This document shows, piece by piece, positions 17,961-25,658 of a DNA stretch of 64,000 nucleotides. The notes beneath the pieces are model-generated. The model saw only the letters and a list, made by a program, of their open reading frames with translations. It was not told the DNA's origin and did not search any database. The stretch is from Intrasporangium calvum DSM 43043 (GTDB taxonomy: Bacteria > Actinomycetota > Actinomycetes > Actinomycetales > Dermatophilaceae): assembly GCF_000184685.1 (NCBI RefSeq), contig NC_014830.1, positions 3,348,001-3,412,000 of the forward strand, in the 5' to 3' direction. The position numbers were made by a program, and so were the translations under genes. Position 1 is the first letter of the stretch, and each line of letters begins with the position of its first letter.

Positions 17961-18041
17961 AGGGCGACAGTATGGCAATCCATGGATAGATGGAATGTGA
18001 TCCCCCTCGCACCGCTGGGAGGGAGGTGGGGCACCCGAGCG

Positions 18042-18078
18042 AGCCCAGCGGCATACGGCTGCCGTATGCCGCTCAGCT
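18042..18078. repeat. Dispersed repeat family A, inverted pair (hairpin)
   Basis: AGCCCAGCGGCATACGGC, one base, GCCGTATGCCGCTCAGCT. It lies in a divergent intergenic region (PIG-L to the left, adhP to the right), so it cannot be a simple end-of-gene terminator. Confidence 0.85.
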
Positions 18079-18123
18079 CGCTCCCGAGGACACCTGACCT
18101 CCAGTGGGCGGCGGGCGCCCACT

Positions 18124-18144
18124 GCAACGTCGATGCAACGTTGC
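18124..18144. promoter_or_regulatory. Putative operator upstream of adhP
   Basis: GCAACGT at 18124-18130 is followed by the perfect palindrome GCAACGTTGC at 18135-18144, in the 54 to 74 bases before the adhP start. The repeat of the same half-site at 11-base spacing looks like a regulator binding site. The regulator is not identifiable here. Confidence 0.4.
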
Positions 18145-18197
18145 CCGCCCTACGGTGACGCCACCCACCACGACAACGACGTCCAAGGAAGCACACC

Positions 18198-19217
18198 ATG
18201 GGAACGATGCAAGCAGCCGTGGTCCACGCGTTCGGCGAGGACCTGTCCATCGACACCGTCACGATCCCGACACCCGGCCCGGGACAAGCCCTCGTGAAGC
18301 TGGTCACCAGCGGTGTCTGTCACACCGACCTCCATGCGGCACAGGGTGACTGGCCGGTCAAGCCGAACCCGCCGTTCATCCCCGGCCACGAGGGCGTCGG
18401 CGAGGTCGTAGCCCTCGGCGACGGCGTCACCAACCTGCACGTCGGCCAGCTCGTCGGCAACGCCTGGCTGTTCAGCGCGTGCGGCGAGTGCGAGTACTGC
18501 AACACCGGCTGGGAGACGCTCTGCGAGAAGCAGCAGAACGGCGGCTACAGCATCGACGGCTCCTTCGGGCAGTACATGCTCGTCGACGCCCGGTACGCCG
18601 CGATCATCCCCGAGGGCGCCGACCCCGTCGAGGTCGCACCGGTCCTCTGTGCCGGCGTCACCGTGTACAAGGGCCTCAAGATGACCGAGACGAAGCCCGG
18701 CCAGTGGGTCGTCATCTCCGGCATCGGCGGCCTTGGCCACGTCGCGGTCCAGTACGCGCGCGCGATGGGGATGCGCGTCGCGGCCGTCGACATCGCCGAC
18801 GACAAGCTCGCGCTCGCCAAGCAGCACGGCGCGGAGGTCGTCGTCAACGCCCTCGAGGGCGACCCGGGCGAGGCGATCCTCGCCCAGACCGGCGGCGCGC
18901 ACGGTGTCCTCGTCACCGCGGTCCACCCCTCGGCGTTCGGCCAGGCCATCCACATGACCCGGCGCGGCGGGACCATCGTCTTCAACGGCCTGCCGGCCGG
19001 TGACTTCCCCGCGTCGATCTTCGAGATCGTGCTCAAGGGGCTGACGGTGCGCGGCTCGATCGTCGGCACCCGGCAGGACATGACCGAGGCCCTCGACTTC
19101 TACGCCCGCGGCCTGATCCACCCGACCGTCGCGACGCGCGAGCTCGGCGACATCAACGCCGTCTTCGACGAGATGAAGCACGGCAAGATCGACGGTCGGG
19201 TCGTCATCCAGTACTGA
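18198..19217 (+). CDS. adhP: Zinc-dependent alcohol dehydrogenase AdhP
   Basis: A 339-residue medium-chain dehydrogenase. Catalytic zinc ligands: Cys in TSGVCHTDLHAAQGDW and His in PGHEGVGEVV; structural zinc cysteines CGECEYCNTGWETLC; NAD-binding glycines GIGGLGHVAVQYARAMG, followed by the acidic VDIAD that favours NAD over NADP. This set and the length match the propanol-preferring AdhP of enterics and actinomycetes (ethanol/acetaldehyde and other primary alcohols). Monocistronic, with a putative operator upstream and AAGGAAG near the start. Confidence 0.92.
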   Translation: MGTMQAAVVHAFGEDLSIDTVTIPTPGPGQALVKLVTSGVCHTDLHAAQGDWPVKPNPPFIPGHEGVGEVVALGDGVTNLHVGQLVGNAWLFSACGECEYCNTGWETLCEKQQNGGYSIDGSFGQYMLVDARYAAIIPEGADPVEVAPVLCAGVTVYKGLKMTETKPGQWVVISGIGGLGHVAVQYARAMGMRVAAVDIADDKLALAKQHGAEVVVNALEGDPGEAILAQTGGAHGVLVTAVHPSAFGQAIHMTRRGGTIVFNGLPAGDFPASIFEIVLKGLTVRGSIVGTRQDMTEALDFYARGLIHPTVATRELGDINAVFDEMKHGKIDGRVVIQY

Positions 19218-19342
19218 CTGGTCGACTCCTGACCGACCTGACGGCGGACGGGCCGGCCCGGTGGAAAACCGGGTCGGCCTGTCGGCGGTGGTCGGTAACG
19301 TGGCGCGTGCGCAGTTGACGCCACCATCGACAGGGGAAGCCG

Positions 19343-19945
19343 ATGTCCATCCGCACACGCCTCACCAGCACCACCACCGTCCTCGCAGCGCTGCTGCTCC
19401 TCGGGAGCACCGCAGCCGGGGCGGTCCCGGACCGGCCGACCGGTCCGCAGCGCGAGATCGACGCCTACCTGCGGGGGCACCCGGGCGGCGTCCAGGTCAG
19501 CGACAATGCGGTCGCCTACCGCGACGGGGACGTCGTCGTCGTCTTCCCGGACCCGGGCGAGCCGCGCGCACCCGAGGGGCTGGGTGCCAACGTCCGCTCC
19601 GTGGCCCTGGCCACCGAGCTCGCGGACGACCTGCAGGCGGCGGCCGCCAGCTATGCGGGCTGCCCCTACGGCGCATCCGACCGGTGGTACTGCTTCTACA
19701 CCGACTCCGGCTTCGGTGGGCGGCGGCTCCAGTTCCTCAACACGTGCAGCGACTACGCGTCCGACTGGGGGTTCAACAACGCGACCTCGTCGTGGGTCAA
19801 CACCAACCCGGACAGTCGCATCGTCGCCTGGGACTACCGCGGTGGCACGGCGCTCTGGGTCGAGGACCAGGGGATCTCCTCGGACGGCTGGGTCGGCTCC
19901 GGGGACAACGACCGGATGTCCTACTGGTCGCGGAGCAACTGCTAG
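19343..19945 (+). CDS. Secreted peptidase-inhibitor-I36-like (beta/gamma-crystallin-like) protein
   Basis: A 200-residue exported protein. A signal peptide of about 27 residues (Arg at 4 and 6, hydrophobic VLAALLLLGSTAAGA) precedes a linker of about 80 residues and a C-terminal domain with four cysteines: GCPYGASDRWYCFYTDSGF, NTCSDYASDW and the terminal SRSNC. The aromatic, Gly-rich pattern FGGRRLQFL matches Streptomyces I36 metalloprotease inhibitors and beta/gamma-crystallins. It probably acts outside the cell; inhibition of a protease is inferred from the family only. Confidence 0.75.
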   Translation: MSIRTRLTSTTTVLAALLLLGSTAAGAVPDRPTGPQREIDAYLRGHPGGVQVSDNAVAYRDGDVVVVFPDPGEPRAPEGLGANVRSVALATELADDLQAAAASYAGCPYGASDRWYCFYTDSGFGGRRLQFLNTCSDYASDWGFNNATSSWVNTNPDSRIVAWDYRGGTALWVEDQGISSDGWVGSGDNDRMSYWSRSNC

Positions 19946-19969
19946 GCGCCGGCAGCGCGCCTGTGACCG

Positions 19970-20959
19970 TCAGCGGAAGACGACGTAGGAGATCACCGCC
20001 GGCACCTCGACGGCGAGGCGACCGGCCCGCTCGGTGAGGACCTGCTCCGACGCCAGCAGCCGGCCGGTCACCGGGTCGACGATGAGGACGTAGCGCGTCG
20101 GCAGACCGGTGAGGTCGGAGTCGACGGCGAACCCCTGGCCCACCCGACCGTCGCGGTCGGTCAACCGGCCGAGGGAGCGCACGTCGTCGGGCTCGCCCAG
20201 CAGGCGTAGCAGGGCCGCGCGGGACGCGGGGCCCGGCGTCTGCTCCTTGGCGAGATCCGTGACAGCGACGAAGAGCTCGGCCGTGCCCAGGCGGTCGATC
20301 GGGTGGGCGGCAGCGAGCTGGTCCCGGAGGCGGGCCGGGTCCTCGGCCAGCCCCTGGGGGAAGATCCGGGGTGCCCGACCCGCGGCGAAGGTCTCGTCGG
20401 ACTCCACCTCTCCGGGCGCCGGCAGGTCGGCGGCGTGCAGGTCGCCGGCGACCGGGCGCCCGTAGACGGCGACTCGGTGCCACGAACCGTCGCCGGCGAC
20501 GTCGAGGCTCACCTCGAGCGGCACGACCGCAGACCGGACCGGCTCCGCGCCGTGGACCCGAGTCGTCAGATCCCACGCCGCGTAGCGGCTCCCGACGCGC
20601 CCCCTCGTGGTCGAGCGCTCGGCCGCGGCGGCGAGCCGGTCGAGCTCCCCCGCCACCGCACGGCCGGAGACGCCCGAGGCGAGCTCACCGGCGAGCAGCG
20701 GCGGTGTGGTCGCGAAGGCCGGCGACGCGGTGCGCCAGGGCAGCCACGGCAGGCCGATGACGAGGAAGAGCGCGATGACGCTGGCCACCCCGATGACGGC
20801 CAGTCGGCGGCCATGCGCGTGGTGGGGCCGGGGCGCCGGCGGAGCCGACTCCCTCGACAGGGTGAGGATCCTCTCGAGGTCCGCTGCTGCCCTCGCCGGG
20901 TCCTGCGCCGCGAGCGGGTCCGGGACCGGGTTGAGGTCCCTCAGTGCCTGCTCGATCAT
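19970..20959 (-). CDS. CU044_5270-family membrane protein, partner of the upstream sigma factor
   Basis: A 329-residue protein: a 50-residue cytoplasmic N-terminus, one membrane helix at about 53-72, and a large external domain ending in a strand-rich segment (GLPTRYVLIVDPVTGRLLAS). The family name is from sequence resemblance; function is unknown. The ATG at 20959 overlaps the sigma-factor stop by four bases, and this one-helix layout directly after a sigma gene suggests an anti-sigma or signal-sensing role. I see no zinc-binding anti-sigma HxxxCxxC motif. Confidence 0.7.
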   Translation of the reverse strand: MIEQALRDLNPVPDPLAAQDPARAAADLERILTLSRESAPPAPRPHHAHGRRLAVIGVASVIALFLVIGLPWLPWRTASPAFATTPPLLAGELASGVSGRAVAGELDRLAAAAERSTTRGRVGSRYAAWDLTTRVHGAEPVRSAVVPLEVSLDVAGDGSWHRVAVYGRPVAGDLHAADLPAPGEVESDETFAAGRAPRIFPQGLAEDPARLRDQLAAAHPIDRLGTAELFVAVTDLAKEQTPGPASRAALLRLLGEPDDVRSLGRLTDRDGRVGQGFAVDSDLTGLPTRYVLIVDPVTGRLLASEQVLTERAGRLAVEVPAVISYVVFR

Positions 20960-21606
20960 GGTCGACCACCCCTTTCCCGACGGGCCCCGGGGAGCGTTCC
21001 CCGGCCCGTCGTCGACCGTTCCCTTCCCGGGCCCGAGCCCGGTGCGGTGCCCGAGCCCTGGCTCGGGGCACTGGTCGAACCCCCACGCGAGGCGCCGGCG
21101 CGGGCCACAGCTCGCCGAAGACGCTGGCGAGCGCGGTGTAGCCGCACCCCAGCAGCGGCCACACTGCACTCCAGCGCCTCGGCGAGCTGTGCGAGGGGCA
21201 AGCCCTCCCACGCCATCAGGAGAAGGAGCTCCTGGTCGGACTCGCTGAGTGTCGTCAGCGCTTCCGCCACCCGTTTGAGCTCAGCGCGGTCGATGGCTCG
21301 CGCGGAAGGGTCTGCCTCCCGTGCTGCCAACGCCTCCTCGATGATCTCGAGCGGATCCGGGACGGTGGCCCGGTTCGTCGCCATGACGACGTTCCGGGCC
21401 ACCCCGAAGAGCCATCCCCCGATGGGACTCGGTATGTCATCGAGGCGCCGCCAGGCCACCGTGAAGACGTCTGCCGTCACGTCGTCTGCCAGACCTCGAT
21501 CCCGCAGGCGACGAGCCACGTACGCATGGATCGGTGCGTAGTTGCTCTGGTAGATCAGCGCGAACCGTTGCTGGTCCGACGCGTCACCACCCGTCGCCAT
21601 GTCCAT
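20956..21606 (-). CDS. ECF-type RNA polymerase sigma factor
   Basis: A 216-residue sigma-70-family protein. Region 2: FALIYQSNYAPIHAYVARRL and DDVTADVFTVAWRRLDDIPS; region 4: LSESDQELLLLMAWEGLPLAQ with a helix-turn-helix AQLAEALECSVAAAGVRLHRA. After region 4 it carries a Gly/Ser/Arg-rich tail of about 45 residues with no fold. The ATG at 21606 precedes region 2 closely; the longer frame upstream reads through a repeat and is unlikely. Co-translated with the downstream membrane protein. Confidence 0.85.
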   Translation of the reverse strand: MDMATGGDASDQQRFALIYQSNYAPIHAYVARRLRDRGLADDVTADVFTVAWRRLDDIPSPIGGWLFGVARNVVMATNRATVPDPLEIIEEALAAREADPSARAIDRAELKRVAEALTTLSESDQELLLLMAWEGLPLAQLAEALECSVAAAGVRLHRARQRLRRAVARAGASRGGSTSAPSQGSGTAPGSGPGRERSTTGRGTLPGARRERGGRP

Positions 21607-21658
21607 CTGTGTCCGTTCACGCGAAGTCCTTACACCCCTGAGGACAAAAGATTCTGGC

Positions 21659-21673
21659 GTATGCCGCTGGGCT
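21659..21673 (-). repeat. Dispersed repeat family A, single copy
   Basis: GTATGCCGCTGGGCT, 53 bases upstream of the ECF sigma-factor start and 48 bases from a long inverted repeat. Confidence 0.8.
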
Positions 21674-21720
21674 GGCTTCCCGGGGCCCGCGGGCTCCGAG
21701 CCGTCCCCCGCTCCCAGACG

Positions 21721-21790
21721 CAACACACCCGCTTACCGAGTGGTGGTGCCGCCTGCAACAGGGGCATGCACTCGGTAAGCGGGTGTGTTG
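21721..21790. repeat. Long perfect inverted repeat (22-bp arms)
   Basis: Bases 21721-21742 and 21769-21790 are exact reverse complements; the arm begins CAACACACCCGCTTACC. The 26-base loop can itself fold (TGCCGCCTG opposite CAGGGGCA). It lies between csbD and the ECF sigma gene, both leftward. There is no T-run after it in either direction, so it is not a standard intrinsic terminator. Confidence 0.85.
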
Positions 21791-21889
21791 CGGGGGATGT
21801 GGTGGGCCAGGCCCCCTCCACGAAGCCTGACCCACCAGTCTGTGTCCGCCGCCGCCCCCCGTGGGGCAGTCTCGGCGGAGGGTCGAACC

Positions 21890-22084
21890 TCAGCCGCGGA
21901 AGGCGTCCTTCACGTCCTCGCCGGCGTCCTTCAGCTGCTCGCCGCGCTGCTTCAGGTCTGCTTCGGCCTGGTCGCGCTGGCCCTCAGCCTCGAGACGCTC
22001 GTTGTCGGTGAGGTCACCGACGGCCTCCTTGGCCTTGCCGCCCATGTCCTCGGCCATGTTCTTGGCCTTGTCAGTCGCACCCAT
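21890..22084 (-). CDS. CsbD-family stress protein
   Basis: A 64-residue, highly charged protein beginning MGATDKAKNMAEDMGGKAKE and containing the CsbD pattern KEAVGDLTDNERLEAEGQ. Family members are small general-stress proteins, in Bacillus controlled by sigma B; their biochemical role is unknown. The ATG at 22084 is preceded by AAGGAG at seven-base spacing, which decides this start over an in-frame ATG at 22132. Confidence 0.88.
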   Translation of the reverse strand: MGATDKAKNMAEDMGGKAKEAVGDLTDNERLEAEGQRDQAEADLKQRGEQLKDAGEDVKDAFRG

Positions 22085-22224
22085 GGTCCGCTCCTTCTGT
22101 TGCGGGAACTCGGTCCCCCACCTCGTACCCACTGGCTCGCACCTGACGCACCTGCTCCGACCAGTGCCAGCTCCTCCGCTGACACGGCCGCGTGAGTGCC
22201 AGGCGCCTTTGGCAGACTGGTGCG

Positions 22225-23190
22225 GTGCCCCTCGAGACCCGGAACCTGAGCCGCTTTGCCTGGTTGTCCATCGCGGCAGCCATCGTGACGATCACGCTCA
22301 AGACGGTCGCGTGGCAGATCACCGGGTCGGTGGGTCTCCTGTCCGACGCGGCCGAGTCTGTCGTCAACCTCGTCGCCGCCGTCGCCGTCCTCATCGCCCT
22401 GCGGGTGGCGGCGATGCCGGCGGACAAGAACCACCACTTCGGGCACACCAAGGCCGAGTACTTCTCGGCTGCCCTCGAGGGCCTGATGATCTTCGTGGCC
22501 GCCATGATCATCCTCGCCACCTCGGTCGAGCGCTTCCTCAACCCGCGCCCGATCGAGAACGTCGGCATCGGCCTCGCCGTCTCCGCCGTCGCCTCGGTGG
22601 TCAACGGGGTCGTGGCCTTCATCCTCGTCCGGGCCGGCCGCCGCTACCGGTCACTGACGCTGACCGCGGACGGCAAGCACCTCTACACCGACGTCTGGAC
22701 ATCGGCCGGAGTCATTGTCGGGGTCGTCATCGTCGCGTTCACCGGCATCGAGCGGCTCGACCCCGTCGTCGCCTTCCTCGTCGGGCTCAACATCATCTGG
22801 ACCGGCTGGAAGCTGCTCCGTGAGTCCACCGAGGGCCTGATGGACGTCGCCCTGAGCAAGGAGGACAACACGTCGATCGCCGACATCCTCGCCGGGTTCG
22901 TCACCAAGGAGGTCCACTTCCACGCCCTGCGGACCCGGGTGTCCGGGCACCACCGGTTCGCGGAGGTCCACGTCCTCGTCCCGGGCGGCTGGTCGGTGCA
23001 ACAGGGTCACGACCTCGTGGAGGAGGTCGAGGCGGCGCTGCACGCGCAGTTCGCGGACCTGGCGATCACCTGCCACCTCGAGCCGTCGGAGGATCCTCGC
23101 GCCTACGGCGACTACACGACGGAGTTCCCCGTCCCGACCCACGAGGACCTGCTCCGTCGTGGACACCCGGCTGGGCCGTCCGGTCCATGA
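22225..23190 (+). CDS. Cation diffusion facilitator (metal/proton antiporter)
   Basis: About 321 residues with five to six membrane helices in the first 210 residues and a cytoplasmic ferredoxin-like C-terminal domain. The metal site is visible: GLLSDAAESVVN in helix 2 and the HxxxD pattern of helix 5 in GKHLYTDVWTSAG; the loop has KNHHFGHTKAEYF. It exports Zn, Fe, Co or Mn by proton exchange; the first site residues SDAAES are of the iron/manganese or mixed class, not typical ZitB. The start is uncertain: GTG at 22225 begins just before the first helix, GTG at 22192 is in the same frame. Confidence 0.88.
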   Translation: MPLETRNLSRFAWLSIAAAIVTITLKTVAWQITGSVGLLSDAAESVVNLVAAVAVLIALRVAAMPADKNHHFGHTKAEYFSAALEGLMIFVAAMIILATSVERFLNPRPIENVGIGLAVSAVASVVNGVVAFILVRAGRRYRSLTLTADGKHLYTDVWTSAGVIVGVVIVAFTGIERLDPVVAFLVGLNIIWTGWKLLRESTEGLMDVALSKEDNTSIADILAGFVTKEVHFHALRTRVSGHHRFAEVHVLVPGGWSVQQGHDLVEEVEAALHAQFADLAITCHLEPSEDPRAYGDYTTEFPVPTHEDLLRRGHPAGPSGP

Positions 23191-23699
23191 GCCCGCGGCA
23201 CGTCGTCCTGCCGTCGCCGGTCGGCGTTCTCACCGTGGTGGCCGGCGGGGGGGCGATCACCCACCTGCTCATGGACGCCGCGAAGTACCGTCCCGCCGAC
23301 CCGGAGGTGTTCGGACCGGAAGCATCCCCCGATGAGGCACCGTTCGCGGAGACCGCGAGCCAGCTCGAGGCCTACTTCGCCGGTGAGCTGCGCGAGTTCG
23401 ACCTGCCGCTGGCCCCGCGCGGGGACGACTTCCACCAGCGCGTCTGGGCGCTGCTGCGGGCGATCCCGTACGGCGAGACCCGGACCTACGGGGACCTGGC
23501 CCGGGCCCTCGGCGACCGCAACCTGGCCCAGGCCGTGGGCACCGCCAACGGTCGCAACCCGATCGCCATCGTCGTGCCGTGCCACCGGGTCATCGGCAGT
23601 GACGGGTCGCTCGTCGGCTATGCCGGTGGTCTCGACCGCAAACGGTTCCTGCTCGCGCTCGAGGAGCCGCCCGCGGGCGACGTCGGACGGCTCTTCTGA
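23187..23699 (+). CDS. Methylated-DNA--protein-cysteine methyltransferase (Ogt/MGMT)
   Basis: A 170-residue suicide DNA repair protein. The acceptor cysteine is C132 in IVVPCHRVIGSDGSLVGYAG; the helix-turn-helix that flips the base is in IPYGETRTYGDLARALGD. It takes alkyl groups from O6-methylguanine. It overlaps the cation exporter stop (ATGA). A second MGMT gene follows 584 bases on, beyond a sigma factor. Confidence 0.93.
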   Translation: MSPRHVVLPSPVGVLTVVAGGGAITHLLMDAAKYRPADPEVFGPEASPDEAPFAETASQLEAYFAGELREFDLPLAPRGDDFHQRVWALLRAIPYGETRTYGDLARALGDRNLAQAVGTANGRNPIAIVVPCHRVIGSDGSLVGYAGGLDRKRFLLALEEPPAGDVGRLF

Positions 23700-23708
23700 C
23701 GAGGGTCC

Positions 23709-23722
23709 GTATGCCGTTGGGC
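23709..23722 (-). repeat. Dispersed repeat family A, degenerate single copy
   Basis: GTATGCCGTTGGGC, one substitution from the consensus (C to T), ten bases after the MGMT stop and 67 bases before the sigma-factor start. Confidence 0.6.
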
Positions 23723-23789
23723 CTGCCGGCGCACGGACGTCACACTGGGTGCCACCTCACAGTCGTCTGATCCGGAGCGTCCACCTGAC

Positions 23790-24290
23790 ATGAAGGAACC
23801 GTTCGAGCGAGTCGTCAGCGAGCACGGGCCCACGGTGCTGCGGGTCTGCCGGGCTGCGCTCGGCGCGGTGGACGCCGACGACGCCTGGTCCGAGACCTTC
23901 CTCGCCGCGCTGCGCGCGTGGCCGGAGCTGCCCGAGGACGCGAACGTCCGCGCGTGGCTCATCACCATCGCGCACCGCAAGGCGATCGACGTCCACCGGG
24001 GGACGGCGCGACGACCGGTCCCCGTGGACGCTGTCCCCGAGCCGCGGGGCGCAGGGCCGCAGGGGCCCGAGGAGGCGCTCGCCGACGACGCGCTGTGGCG
24101 CTCGCTGGCCGCTCTCCCACCCAAGCAGCGCCAGTGCGTCGCCTACCACCATGTCGCGGGGCTCCCGTACGCGGAGGTCGCCGCCGTGGTCGGGGGCACC
24201 GAGGCGGCGGCCCGCCGCGCCGCCGCCGACGGCATCGCGGCCCTGCGCCGGACCTATCTCACCCGTGAGGACGTGATCTCGCATGTCTGA
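23790..24290 (+). CDS. Sigma-70-family (ECF-like) RNA polymerase sigma factor
   Basis: A 166-residue protein. Region 2 is VVSEHGPTVLRVCRAALGAV and DDAWSETFLAALRAWPELPE; region 4 is LPPKQRQCVAYHHVAGLPYA followed by EVAAVVGGTEAAARRAAADG. It overlaps the next gene, a second MGMT, by eight bases, so the two are coupled. Lying between two alkyltransferase genes, it is a candidate regulator of an alkylation-damage response; this is inferred from position. Confidence 0.82.
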   Translation: MKEPFERVVSEHGPTVLRVCRAALGAVDADDAWSETFLAALRAWPELPEDANVRAWLITIAHRKAIDVHRGTARRPVPVDAVPEPRGAGPQGPEEALADDALWRSLAALPPKQRQCVAYHHVAGLPYAEVAAVVGGTEAAARRAAADGIAALRRTYLTREDVISHV

Positions 24291-24969
24291 CCTCGCCGAC
24301 CTGCTCGCCACCAACCTGCTCGGCGCCGACCTGACCGGTTCCGACCTGACCGGTTCCGACCTGACCGGTTCCGACCTGACCGGTTCCGACCTGACCGGCT
24401 CCAGCGCCGAGGAGGTGCCCGCCCGCCTGCGCGAACGCCTGGTCGCCCGCGCCGGCGCCGAGCACGGCCTCGACGTCCTCTACCGCGTCGTGGACTCACC
24501 GCTCGGCCCACTGCTCCTCGCGGCGACCGAGGCCGGCCTCGTCCGGGTCGCCTATGCCGCCCAGGACCATGACGCCGTGCTCTCCGACCTGGCGGACCGG
24601 ATCGGCTCGCGCATCCTGCGCACCGGCTCCGGACTCGACGAGGTCGCTCGCCAGCTCGACGCCTTCTTCACGGGGGCGCTGGTCTCGGTCGAGGTGCCGC
24701 TCGACCTGCGACTCGCCACCGGCTTCCGCCGCCAGGTCCTCGAGCACCTGCGCCACATCCCGGCGGGCCAGACGGAGACGTACGCCGAGGTCGCCCGTGG
24801 CGCCGGGAGCCCGCGGGCGGTCCGAGCGGTCGGCACCGCCTGTGCCACGAACCCCGTGCCGATCGTCGTGCCCTGTCACCGGGTCGTCCGGACCGACGGG
24901 TCGCTCGGCGGCTACCTCGGCGGCGCAGAGGCCAAGGCCTGGCTCCTGGCGCGCGAGGCCGCAGCCTGA
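24283..24969 (+). CDS. Methylated-DNA--protein-cysteine methyltransferase with an N-terminal DLTGS repeat tract
   Basis: A 228-residue protein. The C-terminal 170 residues form a normal MGMT with acceptor cysteine C198 in IVVPCHRVVRTDGSLGGYLG and the recognition helix in IPAGQTETYAEVARGAG. The N-terminal 55 residues are unusual: MSDLADLLATNLLGA, then five DLTGS units, then an acidic-basic linker. The repeat resembles a pentapeptide-repeat coil in miniature. The start overlaps the sigma-factor stop; the N-terminal part may contact that sigma factor or DNA polymerase, but no function is established. Confidence 0.85.
   Translation: MSDLADLLATNLLGADLTGSDLTGSDLTGSDLTGSDLTGSSAEEVPARLRERLVARAGAEHGLDVLYRVVDSPLGPLLLAATEAGLVRVAYAAQDHDAVLSDLADRIGSRILRTGSGLDEVARQLDAFFTGALVSVEVPLDLRLATGFRRQVLEHLRHIPAGQTETYAEVARGAGSPRAVRAVGTACATNPVPIVVPCHRVVRTDGSLGGYLGGAEAKAWLLAREAAA
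24328..24402 (+). repeat. In-frame 15-bp tandem repeat (five units)
   Basis: Five consecutive copies of GACCTGACCGGTTCC; the first four are identical and the fifth has one silent change (GGC for GGT). Each encodes DLTGS. Near-identical DNA units indicate recent expansion and a likely length polymorphism between strains. Confidence 0.95.
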
Positions 24970-24970
24970 C

Positions 24971-25079
24971 TGCGGCACGAAGTGCACATTCGATGAGAAG
25001 TCGCGTCGAGCGTGCCCTCCGTGCCGGCTCCCAGGTCGAGTGTGCACTCCGTGCCGGCTCTCCCCCGGTCGAGTGTGCA
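24971..25079. repeat. Array of dispersed repeat family B upstream of a sigma-factor gene
   Basis: Motif TCGAGTGTGCA-CTCC-GTGCCGGC occurs directly at 25006-25030 (two changes) and 25036-25060, in part at 25069-25079, and inverted at 24971-24993 (19 of 23 positions match). GAGTG-TG-CACTC inside it is a small dyad. The array fills most of the 185-base gap between the MGMT stop and the sigma-factor start at 25155. Another copy is at 41121-41141. Confidence 0.75.
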
Positions 25080-25154
25080 ACGGTTGGGCCGCCTCGCGGG
25101 TCTCATCCGATGTACGACACTTGACTCCAACCACCCATCGCACCCGGGAGCCGT

Positions 25155-25658
25155 ATGAGACGCACGGACGAGGAGGCCTTCCGCTCGTTCGTCATGGAGC
25201 GCCAGACCGTGCTGCGGCGACGCGCCTTCCTGCTCTGCGGCAACTGGGCCGACGGCGACGAGCTCGTCCAGGAAGCCCTGGCCCGGGTCTACGTCGCCTG
25301 GCCGCGCATCTCACCCGGCGCCGAGACCGCCTACACGCGGCGCACGATGATGAACCTCTACCTCAACGACCAACGCAAACGTCGGCGTGAGGTGCTCACG
25401 GACGAGCCCCCCGAGCCGGCCCTGACCGAACACGACCGCGAGCTCGCCCTCACCCTGACCGGCCTGCTCAAGGACCTCCCCGACAAGCAACGCGCCGTCA
25501 TCGTCCTCCGCTTCTGGGAGGACCTCACCGTCCCTCAGATCGCCGAGTGCACCGGCGTGGCCGAGGGGACCATCAAGAGCCAGATCTCCCGAGGCATCGC
25601 CGTCCTCCGGGAGCGGCTCGCCGAACCACCCCTGACCGGAGCAGGAGCTGTCCCATGA
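25155..25658 (+). CDS. SigE-family (actinobacterial ECF) RNA polymerase sigma factor
   Basis: A 167-residue protein with region 2 (FRSFVMERQTVLRRRAFLLC, GDELVQEALARVYVAWPRI) and region 4 (LPDKQRAVIVLRFWEDLTVP, QIAECTGVAEGTIKSQISRG). The length and the sequence RFWEDLTVPQIAE are those of the numerous SigE-type factors of actinomycetes. The next gene begins inside its stop codon and encodes a one-helix membrane protein, as expected for a sigma/anti-sigma pair. Confidence 0.87.
   Translation: MRRTDEEAFRSFVMERQTVLRRRAFLLCGNWADGDELVQEALARVYVAWPRISPGAETAYTRRTMMNLYLNDQRKRRREVLTDEPPEPALTEHDRELALTLTGLLKDLPDKQRAVIVLRFWEDLTVPQIAECTGVAEGTIKSQISRGIAVLRERLAEPPLTGAGAVP

Noticed and set aside
24328-24402. 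Tandem repeat as a CRISPR or an array of binding sites
   Set aside because: The units have no spacers, are in frame with the MGMT gene and encode DLTGS, so it is a coding minisatellite.
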